DNA of 64,000 bases, from assembly GCA_032622095.1 (NCBI GenBank), contig CP136065.1, positions 53,499,949 to 53,563,948 of the forward strand, in the 5' to 3' direction. The notes below the pieces were generated by a model. That model had not been told where the DNA came from. It ran no database searches and saw only the letters and a program-made list of their open reading frames with translations. The position numbers were made by a program, and so were the translations under genes. The stretch is from Siphonodentalium dalli (taxonomy: Eukaryota > Mollusca > Scaphopoda > Gadilida > Siphonodentaliidae). This document shows positions 11,686 through 22,981 of this stretch, in pieces (within the stretch, counting starts at the first letter, position 1; every line of letters starts with the position of its first letter).

Positions 11686-12225
11686 GGCTGATGACATGGT
11701 ATATCTAACGATTAAAACTGCCAATTTCCATGCTAACCAGTTATCAACCAGTCCTCGTTAAGACTTAGTGCATATTGTATAATGCATTTTCGATATATGA
11801 TGACCTAATTACCTCTTAGACATGAGTATACCCTGTTTATATTACAGCCAACGCCAACGGTGATATATATGTATATCCCAGCATATAGCATGCTTAAGAA
11901 TAAGTAATAACCCCCTATTTCTCGACCCATGATATATTATCGAGTACCATAACAAAAACAATGTCACTCGAGTATTCGCAGTTAGACGGTGAACTAATTT
12001 AACTTTTACACAGAATATATTGATTCTTTATATATTAGGGTATGGTTATAAAAGTAATTGTCGACTGTAATCGAAACTGTATTCATTTCTATATGTTCGT
12101 GTGTCGATACTTGTATATATGTGTACATATGTTCTACATTATGCATGTCACTATATGTTATATATTATATATTTTCCTTGTATCATGTAAAATGGCTGGA
12201 AATAAATAAACAATCAATCAATCAA

Positions 12226-12675
12226 AGCTCTTCTTTGGGCGAAATTTGTAAACACTTCCTCATGTTGATACTAGCTGATGGCCACACCTCTGACGATCCT
12301 GATTATTTCGCTTCACCACATTCGAAATATATTTACGTTCAGCGAGAGATGGTTATCACTGTTATATTCAATAAACTGTGGACACGATGGAAAAACAGTT
12401 ACTTGTTAGCTGTTCGAAAACATTTCAACGAAGCCAAATCAACCGCTGGTAATGTGAAAATAGGTGCTGTGGTACAAATCCACGATGATTGCAGTGGAAA
12501 CTTGGTGTCGTTACCGATGTGCATAAGAGTTCTGACGGTATGGTACGGCGACTAAAATGGTATAACTAACCGACTGTTAAGTTATATCCACTCGAAATAA
12601 GCAGTAAAGATGTCACAGATTCCGAACCCAATGAGGCACATGACTCCACATCCGTTCCAATGCAGCTGCTGTGAA
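12226..12675 (+). pseudogene. BEL/Pao-like Pol C-terminus (integrase tail) fragment
   Basis: Starting right after the LINE C tail, the frame reads LWTRWKNSYLLAVRKH, then VKIGAVVQIHDDC. After a frame change near 12520-12560 it reads NRPTVKLYPLEIS and stops at about 12672. This order (RW..YL, G..V.IHDD, RP.VKLYPLE) is the hallmark of the C-terminal end of LTR-retrotransposon integrases, best matching BEL/Pao type. Only the last 130 or so codons remain, with no LTR recognised, so it is a decayed fragment. Confidence 0.65.
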
Positions 12676-13159
12676 TGCTCGAGATATAGAATATCAAATT
12701 TATACAGGTCTGATGATGTGTAATTTGAACTGCATGTATTGTATATCATTCATTTGGGTGAACGTCGTCACTCCCCGGAGGATGTCGCGGATATCAGTTA
12801 TGTCGACTCATTAATTACTGACATGCAATGAATATTGTTCAATATGGTTGCTGGACGCGACATTTAGGATCTCCCCGACATTCTGATCTCCCGGTATGTA
12901 TCGCTGCGTATGCCAGTTATACTGACAATACAAGGTAAGCGCACACATACGTTCTGTGTTGTTGCATGATTATAGAGTTGGGTCGTTTTGAGGTTTGCAT
13001 GGTTTGGAAGTAGTAGAAGTTTAATTCAAGAATTTCAAAATGATAGACCGTTTATTTTATACGCCCGTTTATTTTTTACACGTCGCTGGGTCCGTCAACT
13101 TTTTTTGTTTCTGTGTGATAACTTTAGTATTCGTTTTTGGTTACTCGAAACTTGGTGTT
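12676..13159. other. Non-coding stretch, nothing recognised
   Basis: It may include 3' sequence of the BEL-like fragment. No LTR pair or gene is seen. Confidence 0.4.
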
Positions 13160-14769
13160 CGTTGCAGAAATATTCATATTTGTTCAAATCGCCATCAACA
13201 GAAGGAATATTAAAATATATATAGTTTTGTTCATATGCCAAACATAATCAACGCGTAAATAATATACATATATTGTCGTCAAGACGTACGATGATGTACA
13301 TAAACAAGAGTCTGTTATAGAAGTTTTGCTTCTGTTTACATAACAAAGCGCAATCATATCGGTTAATCACATACACACACATGGTATAAACGCTCTTTAT
13401 TATTTCCATATCAGGAAAACTGTAACAAATAATGCTCTTTATGTTTACCATATCTGGATGTAAACAAAAGCCATGTTCTGTAACGTGTTTTGATTTTGTT
13501 TACATAATATTATCATTTGACAATAACATAATGTTCTGAGCTTGGATAGATTTTCACATATAGGTTATGAAGAGTTTAAAACCATTAAATGGCTTCCGGT
13601 TGAATCCCGAGTTTCCCAAAGAAAGCTGACTATCATGAAAAATAAAACAGATGGGAAAGCTCCTACCTACCTAAAAAGAGATGGATTCCAATTTTCGAAC
13701 ACTCATTGTAAATATAATCTCCGGGCTGGAATATTTAGATTATCTGTGCCTCATGTTAGGGTATTTGGTTACAATAGCTTTTTCTACACAGGAATCACAT
13801 TGTGGAATAATTATGTAAAATATATTGAACCTAACTGCAACTTGGCTACATGGAATCACCTAATAAAACAGGAATTATTCGATAAAATTTTAGGTACTGA
13901 GGAATCTGACTTTGTATATTAATTTTATTAATGGTGTGAATCATGCTATTAATAATACCGTACGACCTTATGAGAACTTGTGCTGTGGCCTGGTCAGTCA
14001 TGTGGTCGGTTACCATTAAGGACCACAGTGGAAATAAGCAAGCTTTGGCTTGCTTTCCTGTGCGCTCCTTGATGGCAATCGATGGCATGACTTGTCAGAC
14101 GAGCGTATTCATATGTATATTTCTCTTCTACTACTCTATTTTACTCTCTATCTTTCTATGTACGATGACAGTAATTGGCCAGCTGCATATATTGTCACTG
14201 CTGCCTGTATTTAGGGATTCCATCTTTCGGTCATGGACATGCCAGTCTAAAGCCGGCCATATGTGGCAGCAGTGTGTATATGCAGGTGGCGAAGAGCTGT
14301 TGTTACTCTTACTAGTATCTCTTAAGCAACATGGCAGTCCTGTTGAGGGAGGAGGGTGGGATAGCACGGGTTGATTTTTCATGTTGTATATATATATATA
14401 TATACAGGTACGAGTATCTATTTAGTAGTCATTACTAAGCTAGGTTTATTCACTATCTTGTCCCTCTACAGAACTGTCAAGCTGCATTCTTGTTATATTT
14501 ATATATCTATACTTTTTATATTTATACTATATGAATGTCACACTCTGTGTTACTCTTTTGTATATATGCTTATGCTCATATGTCTGCAAATTTTGCATCT
14601 TTTAGCCATTAAAAAATTATCTATCTATCTATCTATCTGTTTGTGCCATATATTTTATTGGTATAAGAACTTTGTATGTCTATATTTTACTATTTTTGTT
14701 TATGGCGGTTTTTGACGGAGGTGAATATTTTAACAGCCAACCCACCGCCAACACCGCCCGTATCTTTAA
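13160..14769 (-). mobile_element. W-family element, copy 1, split by a LINE
   Basis: 13160-13530 and 14637-14769 together match the reverse complement of 20168-20680 block by block: the GTTTACATAA, GACAATAACATA, CTGTTTRTGC and GGCGGTTTTTGACGG blocks. The right end is CCGTATCTTTAA with TTAA at 14766-14769. The gap is filled by LINE D. The left terminus is not clear. Confidence 0.6.
13531..14636 (+). mobile_element. LINE D: 5'-truncated non-LTR 3' end with TATC tail
   Basis: The frame at about 13542-13922 codes the C-terminal segment typical of CR1/L2-like LINEs: IKWLPVESR, GKAPTYL, NLRAG, YNSFFYTGITLWNNY. A 3' UTR follows, with a small palindrome AAGCAAGCTTTGGCTTGCTT near 14036-14056 and an AT run at 14387-14405. 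The element ends in TATCTATCTATC at about 14618-14636. It sits within W copy 1, and its boundaries are visible because the host sequence resumes exactly. Confidence 0.7.
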
Positions 14770-15860
14770 CCACAAGAAACGTGTATCAACTATAGTCTGT
14801 GTTACAGCCCTTGCTGGAGTTAGAAAATGAGATTTATTTCGCTCTCAATTTGACTTTCGATCAAGTCAAAACTTGGTATGCGATTTAATCACAAGAACAC
14901 ACAGGTCAAGTCGTCCGTATATATGGGGTCGGTCCGACACATTTTACATCAGTTATATATAGGTCTTGTGGGACTTAAATAACCCCAATGTTTTCTCTTC
15001 AGTGATGTATAACCATGTGTATCTTATAAACATATACAGGCGAACATTTATTCGGGGGGGGGGCGTATGTCTGCCTGTCTTATACAATTATGTAATAACG
15101 TTCCGTTGAGTGTTGCTTTTGGATTCGGCCTCTCCCCAAAAACATGAGATATCTCAATATCAAGCAATGGGCCAGCGGTGTACATGTATTTCTTAAGCAA
15201 GTTCCCTGTTGCAATCGTAAATCAATATCGTTATATTTTGGGCGGCAGTCTGTGGATATTTGATTTAGTACACAATAATGTAATTGTATTTAATTGGTGC
15301 AGTGCATGATCCTCGCGGATGTATGATCACATGGGAAATAGCGGAATCTCACGTTAGTATTCCATATATACGTTGCTCAACAGAAAGGCGAGATGGCAAC
15401 ACATGCATAGCCCTCAGTGGTAGCACGTACCATCCTAATCAAAGATGAATCTGACACCCATTGTGTATGGTGGAACGGTTCCGGTTGAGGTTATCTCTTT
15501 GTCTGACATGAAAATGTCCGTACAAAGAGTGACACCCCTTTTTCTAAGACAACGGTATGTACACTCACTGTAAAAACAGTGCTGCTTGAAGAATATATCA
15601 TGGAACAAATCTGCCTCTAATTAATAAACATGAATTTCAATATGATTTATACAAATCTATATATTTTAACCTTCCTAATTTGATGTTTTGTTATCGTAAA
15701 AAATGTATTAATTAGAATACTACATATAATAACAATTTTCGTATTCGGGGCCGCTGCTATTTATTCAACAGTTGTGCGTAATCAGGATATTATGAGTGAA
15801 TAAAATCGAGTAAAACAGTATTAGACAACACCCGTAATTGACAAAAGTTTGTGCGCAAAA
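14770..15860. other. Intergenic stretch upstream of the myristoylated-protein gene
   Basis: No coding signature is seen. There is a G run near 15054-15063. The last 100 bases before 15900 become promoter-like. Confidence 0.4.
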
Positions 15861-15867
15861 GTTAATA

Positions 15868-15900
15868 ACTTCCGGGTCATTATGTTATATTATGACGTAA
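15868..15900 (+). promoter_or_regulatory. Candidate promoter motifs (ETS and CRE)
   Basis: ACTTCCGGG (15868-15876) is an ETS-type site and TGACGTAA (15893-15900) is a CREB/ATF-type site. They lie about 155-190 bp upstream of the ATG at 16056, a normal position for a TATA-less animal promoter. No TATA box is obvious. Function is inferred from motif and position only. Confidence 0.4.
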
Positions 15901-16055
15901 GCCGTTGCGGTCTGACGTTCTAGTTGTTCCTTATACGAGCGAAATTCAGTCAAGTGTTATTGCGTCTCAAAGAACCGCGTTTCTTCAAAATAGTTTATCC
16001 AGTACGTCGTACATTTTGCTTCATTTTGTGCTTCGTGCTATTGTGAATCTTCGTC

Positions 16056-17396
16056 ATGGGTTGTATGTTTTCCAAAGTTGATAAGAATAAGGAATCTGAT
16101 GGAGATTATTATGGTTGCTGTCAAAAGAAGCTTAAAAGAAAGCCGCATATACCGAATCTGGACCTGAGTTACGTCAATGAGAAAGACCAAATTGTTTCGG
16201 AAGATATTCCGCAGATGTCAGGATGGACAGGATTGACCCCCATTGTGGAGATTTCCGACGAGTTTTCCGACAGCGGATCAAGTATTTTGTCCATGCCGGA
16301 AAGTACACCCGAGAAAGAGAAGATGGAAGAAGAAGCAAAAGAAATAGTTACGCCGACTTTCAAGAATGTTGAAACTCCATCAACAGTTCACCCAAGTGAG
16401 AATTCTTCTCAAACAACAGATACTGATTCTTTTGCCGAAACACCATCACTTAATGTTATCCCGGTTGAATTTGAATCGGACTTTGCTCTAAAATCACTGG
16501 ACATGGCCGATTCAGAAAGAATCAACCGCCCAACAGCATATCTTCTGTATTACACAGAATGTGAGGCCTACTCAAACCCGACTGAAATGCCAGAACTTAC
16601 ACCGAACATATGTCCACCAGTTATGGGTGCTGCCACGCCAGGTGTAAGGGCGTCCGTGGCCAAAATGCAGCTTAATGATCAATCTGTCGTTCGACCTCGG
16701 GATATGATTCAAGTTGGTGGTAGACTTGCAGCAAAGCGTGTGCGAAAGATTGGTCCAAGACCTGAGCGACAACATGATAGTCAGAGAGCCACTGGATGTT
16801 CAGAAGCAAATGATGTGCACGGACGGGAATTTGCAAAACAGAAGGATGAACCTGAATGTGAGAAGAATAAGACCAAGATAGCAGCATCTCGCGAAATTAA
16901 AGTAATGCCAGCCCTAGGTTGTGGATCTGATGATGGTAGCGACGGGGCAAGTATTGGCTCATCGTGGTCTCTTAGCTACCTATCAGCTGGTAGCGCCGAT
17001 CACGACCGCGACTTAGCAGTGAGGTCCAGATTGGATGTCACAGTCCCATCAGAGCGCTCCTCACGCGCAGGACACCACAGAGGCACCCTATTCAAGAGCA
17101 GCATCACGACAGGATTGGGGTGCACAGTGGATGATGATATGACGCCGGTGAATAGGGCTGTCGTTCATAGACGCAAACGGCCGTCTGCAGCCAAAGGTCC
17201 GAGGCCATTGCAGCGCCATATCCCAATTGATTTCTTGGATCTGTCGCCAAACAATCCACACCAGAGCTCATCAGAAGAGTTTATTCTACTGGATAGAAAT
17301 GCTTCTGCAGACATCGGAAAGAAGATGGCAGCTGAGAGAGAAGCCCTTGAAAGTTGGATTGCATGGCAAGGGAAGAAGGATCACAATAAAAAGTAA
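16056..17396 (+). CDS. Single-exon gene, 446-aa protein with MGC acylation-type N-terminus
   Basis: The ATG has a good context (G at -3, G at +4). The protein starts MGCMFSK: Gly2 fits N-myristoylation and Cys3 palmitoylation. Cys21-Cys22 followed by KKLKRK gives a second possible acylation and membrane-binding basic patch. The rest is hydrophilic and low in structure. It has an acidic Ser/Thr/Glu-rich part (about 55-150), a region with several basic clusters (200-250), a Ser-rich stretch (SIGSSWSLSYLSAGS, about 297-311), and a Lys-rich C-terminus after a possible short helix (MAAEREALESWIAWQ). There is no transmembrane segment or known catalytic motif. This suggests a membrane-tethered scaffold or adaptor at the cytoplasmic face. 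I do not recognise the family. No intron signals interrupt it. A retrogene origin is possible but no poly(A) scar or target duplication was noticed. Confidence 0.7.
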   Translation: MGCMFSKVDKNKESDGDYYGCCQKKLKRKPHIPNLDLSYVNEKDQIVSEDIPQMSGWTGLTPIVEISDEFSDSGSSILSMPESTPEKEKMEEEAKEIVTPTFKNVETPSTVHPSENSSQTTDTDSFAETPSLNVIPVEFESDFALKSLDMADSERINRPTAYLLYYTECEAYSNPTEMPELTPNICPPVMGAATPGVRASVAKMQLNDQSVVRPRDMIQVGGRLAAKRVRKIGPRPERQHDSQRATGCSEANDVHGREFAKQKDEPECEKNKTKIAASREIKVMPALGCGSDDGSDGASIGSSWSLSYLSAGSADHDRDLAVRSRLDVTVPSERSSRAGHHRGTLFKSSITTGLGCTVDDDMTPVNRAVVHRRKRPSAAKGPRPLQRHIPIDFLDLSPNNPHQSSSEEFILLDRNASADIGKKMAAEREALESWIAWQGKKDHNKK

Positions 17397-17541
17397 TTCC
17401 GGCAACGATATGTCGGGTGGATTGGGTGGGAGCGTTGCAAGATGACTGATGAATATAATATCTATTATTTTCATGTCTATTATTTGACCGGATATGAACA
17501 AAATCCCGAAGATGATCATCATTTCTAATATCAATTAACTT

Positions 17542-17547
17542 ATTAAA
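17542..17547 (+). terminator. Candidate poly(A) signal ATTAAA
   Basis: ATTAAA lies about 150 nt after the stop codon of the 16056-17396 gene and is followed by TG-rich sequence. This is the nearest plausible signal. Confidence 0.4.
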
Positions 17548-17676
17548 TATATATTGTATTGTTGCTGCATGGTTACTATAACCATGAATTGACTTGAGTG
17601 TTCACAGAAGCGTATGACGTTTACAGGAATCTACTGAACTTTGATGAACATTGAATAATGTGATACATTGACTTGG

Positions 17677-17910
17677 CACACAAAATCGCACTTTGATAAA
17701 CATCACCAATGGATAAGAACTATCCACGAGACATTCACAGGAGCAATGAACATGTACCCGGTAACTTCTCCGAAGACAACTGCATTATATATTGACGTGC
17801 TATATTGATACACAGAATCGCACTTTGATGCACCAATAGATACAAACTATCCACGAGACATTTACCGGAGCAATTAACACGTACCCGGTAAATTATCCGA
17901 AGACTGTTGC
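17677..17910 (+). repeat. Two-unit tandem repeat, period about 117 bp
   Basis: Shared blocks occur twice in the same order: AATCGCACTTTGAT, then ACTATCCACGAGACATT, then GTACCCGGTAA, then TCCGAAGAC. Some substitutions separate the units. Confidence 0.6.
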
Positions 17911-17961
17911 AACTGGAGCTTGTAAAATGCATGTGAGTTACCAAATTGCTATCTATAATAG

Positions 17962-18361
17962 TTAACCCTTTACCCAACAAACCGGCCAAAACCGGCCAAA
18001 TAAAGCTTCAACAGCCTAAAATATCTTCGGTCTGTCTCAATAGAACCATACAAATATGGATATCATTGGAACCGGCTCCTTGACCACATTGTGATAGTTA
18101 CAGTTATGCCATGTGCCAATGCATTCTCTTATATATGCGAGTCGACCATAGGTCGCCTCGCATATATAAGAGAATGCATTGGCCTAAACAAAATCTTTTT
18201 TAAACACTTTTTACCATTTTTTCTTACAATCTTTAACAATTTTATAATTTTTAATGTGTTAAGCCAATGCATTCTCTTATATATGCGAGGCGACCTATGG
18301 TCGACTCGCATATATAAGAGAATGCATTGGCACAGGGCCCTTCTGTTGGGTAAAGGGTTAA
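17962..18361 (+). mobile_element. P-family MITE (piggyBac-like), copy P1
   Basis: TTAA flanks both ends. The terminal inverted repeats are CCCTTTACCCAACA and TGTTGGGTAAAGGG. Inside lie two near-perfect 69-bp palindromes (18115-18183 and 18263-18331) in opposite orientation, separated by AT-rich DNA. There is no coding capacity. The TTAA duplication and CCC-starting ends fit piggyBac-type MITEs. Confidence 0.8.
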
Positions 18362-18574
18362 CGCGTGTGTGTGTCTCTTTTCAAGGGTAACTAATATACA
18401 TGTAGGTCGGATAAGCACGCGTATAATGTACTTGGTAAAGTATTAGGTATCAGTGAAGTTGAATTGTAAAATAAAAATGTGTACAGTCTTAATAAATAAA
18501 ATAAATAAATAAATAAAACAAAAACAAACAAAATCAAGAACACCAAACGATCACAAACGAAAAATAGACGGAAT

Positions 18575-18880
18575 AAATTCCAACTGCACCCTGCCTCTTT
18601 GAACCAGACCAAACTCTGGCCACCTTTGCGAAATTATATTTGCACCCTCTCTCTCCTTGTAACGATCCAAATGGTAAAGCTTTCCACCCCCTCCCCAATA
18701 TGAAAAATTGTGACTGTCTAAAAACAACAATAGTCCTGGTTGGAAAATGAAAGTATACATAATTTTGAGAACAATTTCAACCTATTTCTTTGTGTGAAAT
18801 GTCCAACTAATTTTGTATCAGGCATCAATGTTCTAACTGTTTAAAATCTGAACCCCCTCCCCATGTCGCTACTTCCCTAT
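18575..18880 (+). repeat. Dispersed repeat N, copy 2
   Basis: Diverged copy of 3110-3390 with the same block order. Low-complexity AAATAA-type DNA (18489-18520) lies just upstream. Confidence 0.5.
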
Positions 18881-20167
18881 ACATGTATAGATGTTAGAAT
18901 ACACAATAGGAAATAATTTAACTGAATAGTAACGATATTCATTAGCAAAACGTCGTTTAATATATTGGCTCAGCCACATACACTGGGACATGCTGTCGTT
19001 GAGTGAAAATAATTATTCCCAGCGGCTTCGGGCAATTCGGTCAGTCAGTTCTAAGACATATAGGGGTTTTCTTTACATTCCAATTTAAAGATTCTCTGTT
19101 CGATTTCCATCACAGAACCAACATGTACGTGTTTTATGCCAGACAATTATTAGATCGGACCCAAGTGGCCCTATATAGACTTTTACAATAGGAAGTCTCG
19201 ATGACCAGATATCAAGTTTCAAAATATGAAATTTTAATACGTCTTGAATATTTGTCTGCCTACACGTATAGGAAAAAAAAAACAACGATCGCCTCGAACT
19301 TATAAAGAGCGTCTATGCTTTCCTCGACCAGATGTGGTAGATAATAAAGAGCGTTTTCAATAATGGTGCTTGAATCCATCGTTTTCGTCGTATTTAACCC
19401 ACTGTATGGATAATCTTGCGGAATTTTCGAGAAACATATGTGCATGAGGAAATTGATATCGGAACTTTAGTACTGGCTTGGCTTCTTGTCCCACGTGGGT
19501 GAGCATGATTGGGTTGTCAGTAGAATAAAATTACATAGCTGTGAGTTACATGTGAAGTTAGTGTGAACAACCTGCAAGCAAATAGGCCTACGAGTAATAT
19601 TAAATATATTAGTATTATCGTATATTACCATGCATATGCGGTATATATTATGAGCGCACCCTACATGTATATATGCATGTCTCGATGAGTACAGGCAATG
19701 GGCCAACAATATATTATAAAGTGATTATTATTATTATATATTCTCTAGATCATCCAGTAAATTTACTCGGAATTACATTTGTTCAAATTCCGATTAAATT
19801 TTATGGTTGATCTGGTGAATAATCCTGCTAACGTGCTCTGATGCTGGTGGGTCCTGCTCAATTGCTATAATCTGGTAGGGCAAACTGATGTCGTTACGAA
19901 GTAGTACCATATCGTTATTTTTTTCTTCTAAAATTGTAATTTTCGGTATTTTTCGCGGTGTTTGGCTAATTCGATATTTATATATATAATATATTTATGT
20001 TTTTGACAGTTTGATACACTATCATACACATAATAGCTTTCGACCAAACAACCATTTTGGCATGGTATGGCGGGAGAATATGTTTAGATTATTCCAATAC
20101 CGTGATAATGAGAACTTTTGCAAAAATTCACAGCAATATATTCCACCTGTTTTAATTGTTAACAGAG
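18881..20167. other. Non-coding stretch with two AAAGAGCG words
   Basis: No gene is recognised. ATAAAGAGCGT-type words occur at about 19301-19311 and 19343-19354 with the spacing seen in W elements, so a decayed W relative may lie at 19260-19450. Confidence 0.4.
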
Positions 20168-20680
20168 TTAAAGGTACGGTTGGCCTTGGCGGTGGGTATC
20201 CTGTGAAAATATTTCCACCCGTCAAAAACCGCCACAAACAGAAAGAACAACACAATGTAGACAGACTTTGTCCGTATACAAATAAGAAATATCGCATAAA
20301 CAGTATGTTATTGTCATATCTTTGACCATTGTTATGTAAACAAAAGCATAAAAAGTTACTTTTCTGGTGTTTGTTTATATTATGGTGGTAAACATAAAGA
20401 GCGTTTTTGTTGGTGAATTCCTGATATGGAACGAATAAAGAGCGTTTATGCCATGTGTGTGTGTGATTAGCCAGCAGCATTGTGCTGTCTTCTGTAACAC
20501 AATCAGGCTCTTGCTTATGTAAAATATAGTAAATCTTTATGATAACATGCTGTTTACGCGATGGTCATGGTTTATATGAACGAAACTGTATGCGTTTTAA
20601 TGTTTTTCTGTTTACGGTGATTGGAACAAATATATGAATATATGAATATTTTCGACAACTAAGGCCTCACGTGCCTTTAA
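20168..20680 (+). mobile_element. W-family element, copy 2
   Basis: TTAA occurs at both ends, with inverted termini AGGTACGGTTGGCC on the left and CACGTGCCT on the right. Two ATAAAGAGCGT words lie at about 20394-20404 and 20433-20445. It matches W1 in reverse complement and has no coding capacity. TTAA with AGG..CCT ends could be a piggyBac-type subgroup; this is uncertain. Confidence 0.6.
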
Positions 20681-22740
20681 CTAAACGTGTTTAATGGATA
20701 AACCTTGTCTGCTTTCAAATGCTATCTAAGAAAGATAACTCTATTCACCCGACCGTGCCAAACCGAGGCAAGCGACCACAAACGAAAATCAGCTGATTGA
20801 GAGGTTGTTTTGTTTGCATTTTGCAGAATAATCCGAATAATTAGTGAATAAAAATCTTCTTAGATATGCCAATAATTCAGGTAAACAATATACATTTGCT
20901 TTGTTTATTGGAATTTATACTCGTTTAATTGAAACAAATAGCTGGGTTGTTAATAGTGTTATTTGTGGAAATTACAAGGCGACTATTTTTCCAATCTCCG
21001 TCGTTTTGACATTTGTCTATTCACCTTATTTCGCGATAGTCGTTAAGTTGTAATCACTGTGAAATAACATAGTCCTAGTCTAGTTATCTACTACTAGTAT
21101 TATCCATGATTTACGACCGAAGACATGTCAAGAATACCTGCTAAAGCTCTCTTAATGATTAATCTTATAAGATACATGTATGCAGAGAAAGTTTCTTCCA
21201 GTCTTGAGAGCGAGACTAGTTGTGTCTTTTCTTGAATTTGCATGAACTTGAAGTTCAATACAGAATGTTGTAGGTTTGAAGTTTGAGTCTGATAATGCAC
21301 AGCAAACTCAGTAGTCATTACATTATGCTATGGAAGCATGTAGTATTGAGTTCACTGAGAATTAAGTCTTTGAATGGGACATCAGTTAATCATGATCAAT
21401 AATTCATCAATTGAATCATTTAAATTCAATTTCATTTTCAATGATGATCTAATGGTGGCTGACATATGTAGCCCAAAAGGGTGCATGTTAGTTGATACTC
21501 AAACCAAATCGGATACCCTCCGAAAAAATAAAATTATACCTAATTTTGAGTCAAATGATACCTTCATCTTGAATCAAATGATACCTTCCCGAGTCAAATG
21601 ATACGTGTACCATTTCAAAATAAAGTATTAAATGTTTTCTTTTATGTATCAATGAAAGTATCCTCTTAACCTATTCAGTGCCATGTCTCCTGGGGGAATC
21701 AATATTTTTTACCAGGTCTCCTGGGGGAAAAAAACATTATTTACACTAACTACCGGTATATATTTAGAATGATTATTCAAATTGGAAAGAATCAAATTGA
21801 CAGCAGGCTTTGCTACCCATGAACTGCTTTGAAACTCCATGTCCGATACTGTAGGGTGGGGGGTCATCATAGCCTATAGGTAAAAACAATTTGTGTTGCT
21901 ATGGCAACGATGATTCAAATTGACACCTATTGTGTGAAATTACAAATTTGTTGTTTTATGTGGCTAACTGAATCATTTATTCAGTGCATTTTTAGACATT
22001 AAGACATGCTGGTGACATAGCATTTTGTTATAGCAAGGAACCGATGGTGGGGGGGGGGGGGCATTCTGGTAATCGGTGAGACCAAACAAAATTCTAAATG
22101 GGATGTTTACAAAACAAATTTCTCTGTGAAAAGTAAATAACAAAACTGAAAACTATTTAATGTAAATGAATTGTTTCCGTTCTATAGGCCTACAACAGTA
22201 AAAACTCTCTCCAGTTCATGCTGTAGCTATGTTGTCAATGACACATTTTGGGCCATCGAATTAACCCGGTGACAATTCTATCTGATTCTGCACATCAAAA
22301 AATCCCAATTTTTTTCTATAGTAAATTCTCATTGTAATTTGGCAAACCCCTTAAGGCACAGATCAAGTTTGATTGACACAATGTGCATGTTGTCGACATC
22401 AGCATTCCTAGGTCGTTTGGCATCAAACCAAGTCTACGTTGGATCAGGGTATGCCCGACTTGATATGAATCGACCTTTACACAATTAAAATCGGTTTCCA
22501 ATTAACATATACATGTATGTACCCTGTATAAGTTGACATCTCAGATAGTTTGAACTCTGCAAGACTTAGTCACGCCCACAGAGCGCAACAATTGTCACCA
22601 CTTATATTCAGACAGGTTATCTCCTGAACGCCTCATTGACGTGCGGAGCTGCCTGATGCGTCATTTGAATGGCGACATGCTCAGCTATATTATGGTGGAC
22701 AAGTTGAATATGTGCATGCACGTATATACAGACCACCCAC
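20681..22740. other. Non-coding stretch, nothing recognised
   Basis: There is a small direct repeat of CAGGTCTCCTGGGGGAA type near 21690-21730. G and A runs are present. No gene-like frame is seen. Confidence 0.4.
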
Positions 22741-22764
22741 CCCCCCCCCCCCCCCCCCCCCCCC
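22741..22764 (+). repeat. C24 homopolymer
   Basis: An uninterrupted run of 24 C follows further C-rich sequence. Confidence 0.95.
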
Positions 22765-22795
22765 ATGTTGAAAAATTAAACTGACATGTTTTCCA

Positions 22796-22845
22796 AAATG
22801 TGACTTGTAGTTTGCAAATCAAATGTGACTTGTAGTTTGCAAATC
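22796..22845 (+). repeat. Perfect 25-bp tandem duplication
   Basis: The unit containing GTGACTTGTAGTTTGC is present twice in a row without mismatch. Confidence 0.8.
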
Positions 22846-22911
22846 ATGTGCACCCACATTGAAATTGTGAGTTTCGCTCAGTAGGCAGAATGTTATAAAC
22901 GTGGTGTGTTG

Positions 22912-22981
22912 GGCGACAAGATATCTTGTTGCCGGAACACAGATGGCGTCTTTCTGACAACGAGATATCTTGTCGCCGGCA
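22912..22981. repeat. Two facing short palindromes around GATATC
   Basis: GGCGACAAGATATCTTGT and CAACGAGATATCTTGTCGCC are each self-complementary and are separated by about 20 bp. Confidence 0.6.

Larger units (their letters stand above)
7521..12225 (+). mobile_element. LINE C: near full-length non-LTR retrotransposon with broken endonuclease
   Basis: The plus strand holds, in order, an acidic low-complexity region (7800-8210), an AP-endonuclease-like domain (about 8212-9050), a linker with a WFDKEC motif near 9361, an RT domain (9832 on) and a C-terminal Cys/His knuckle. It ends with a 3' UTR and an AATCAATCAATCAA tail near 12211-12224. The layout fits the CR1/L2/Jockey-like group of LINEs; the exact clade needs a tree. 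The RT and its C-terminus are open over 617 codons, but the endonuclease half carries at least three breaks, so this copy cannot be autonomous as it stands. It is younger-looking than LINE B, which has decayed along its whole length. Confidence 0.85.

Noticed and set aside
12058-12555. 165-codon open frame as one gene
   Set aside because: It runs from the LINE C 3' UTR across the tail into the BEL-like fragment, so it is a chance fusion of two elements.
20022-20480. 152-codon minus-strand open frame
   Set aside because: It spans the left end of W2 and flanking DNA. No domain; composition typical of the AT-rich repeat.
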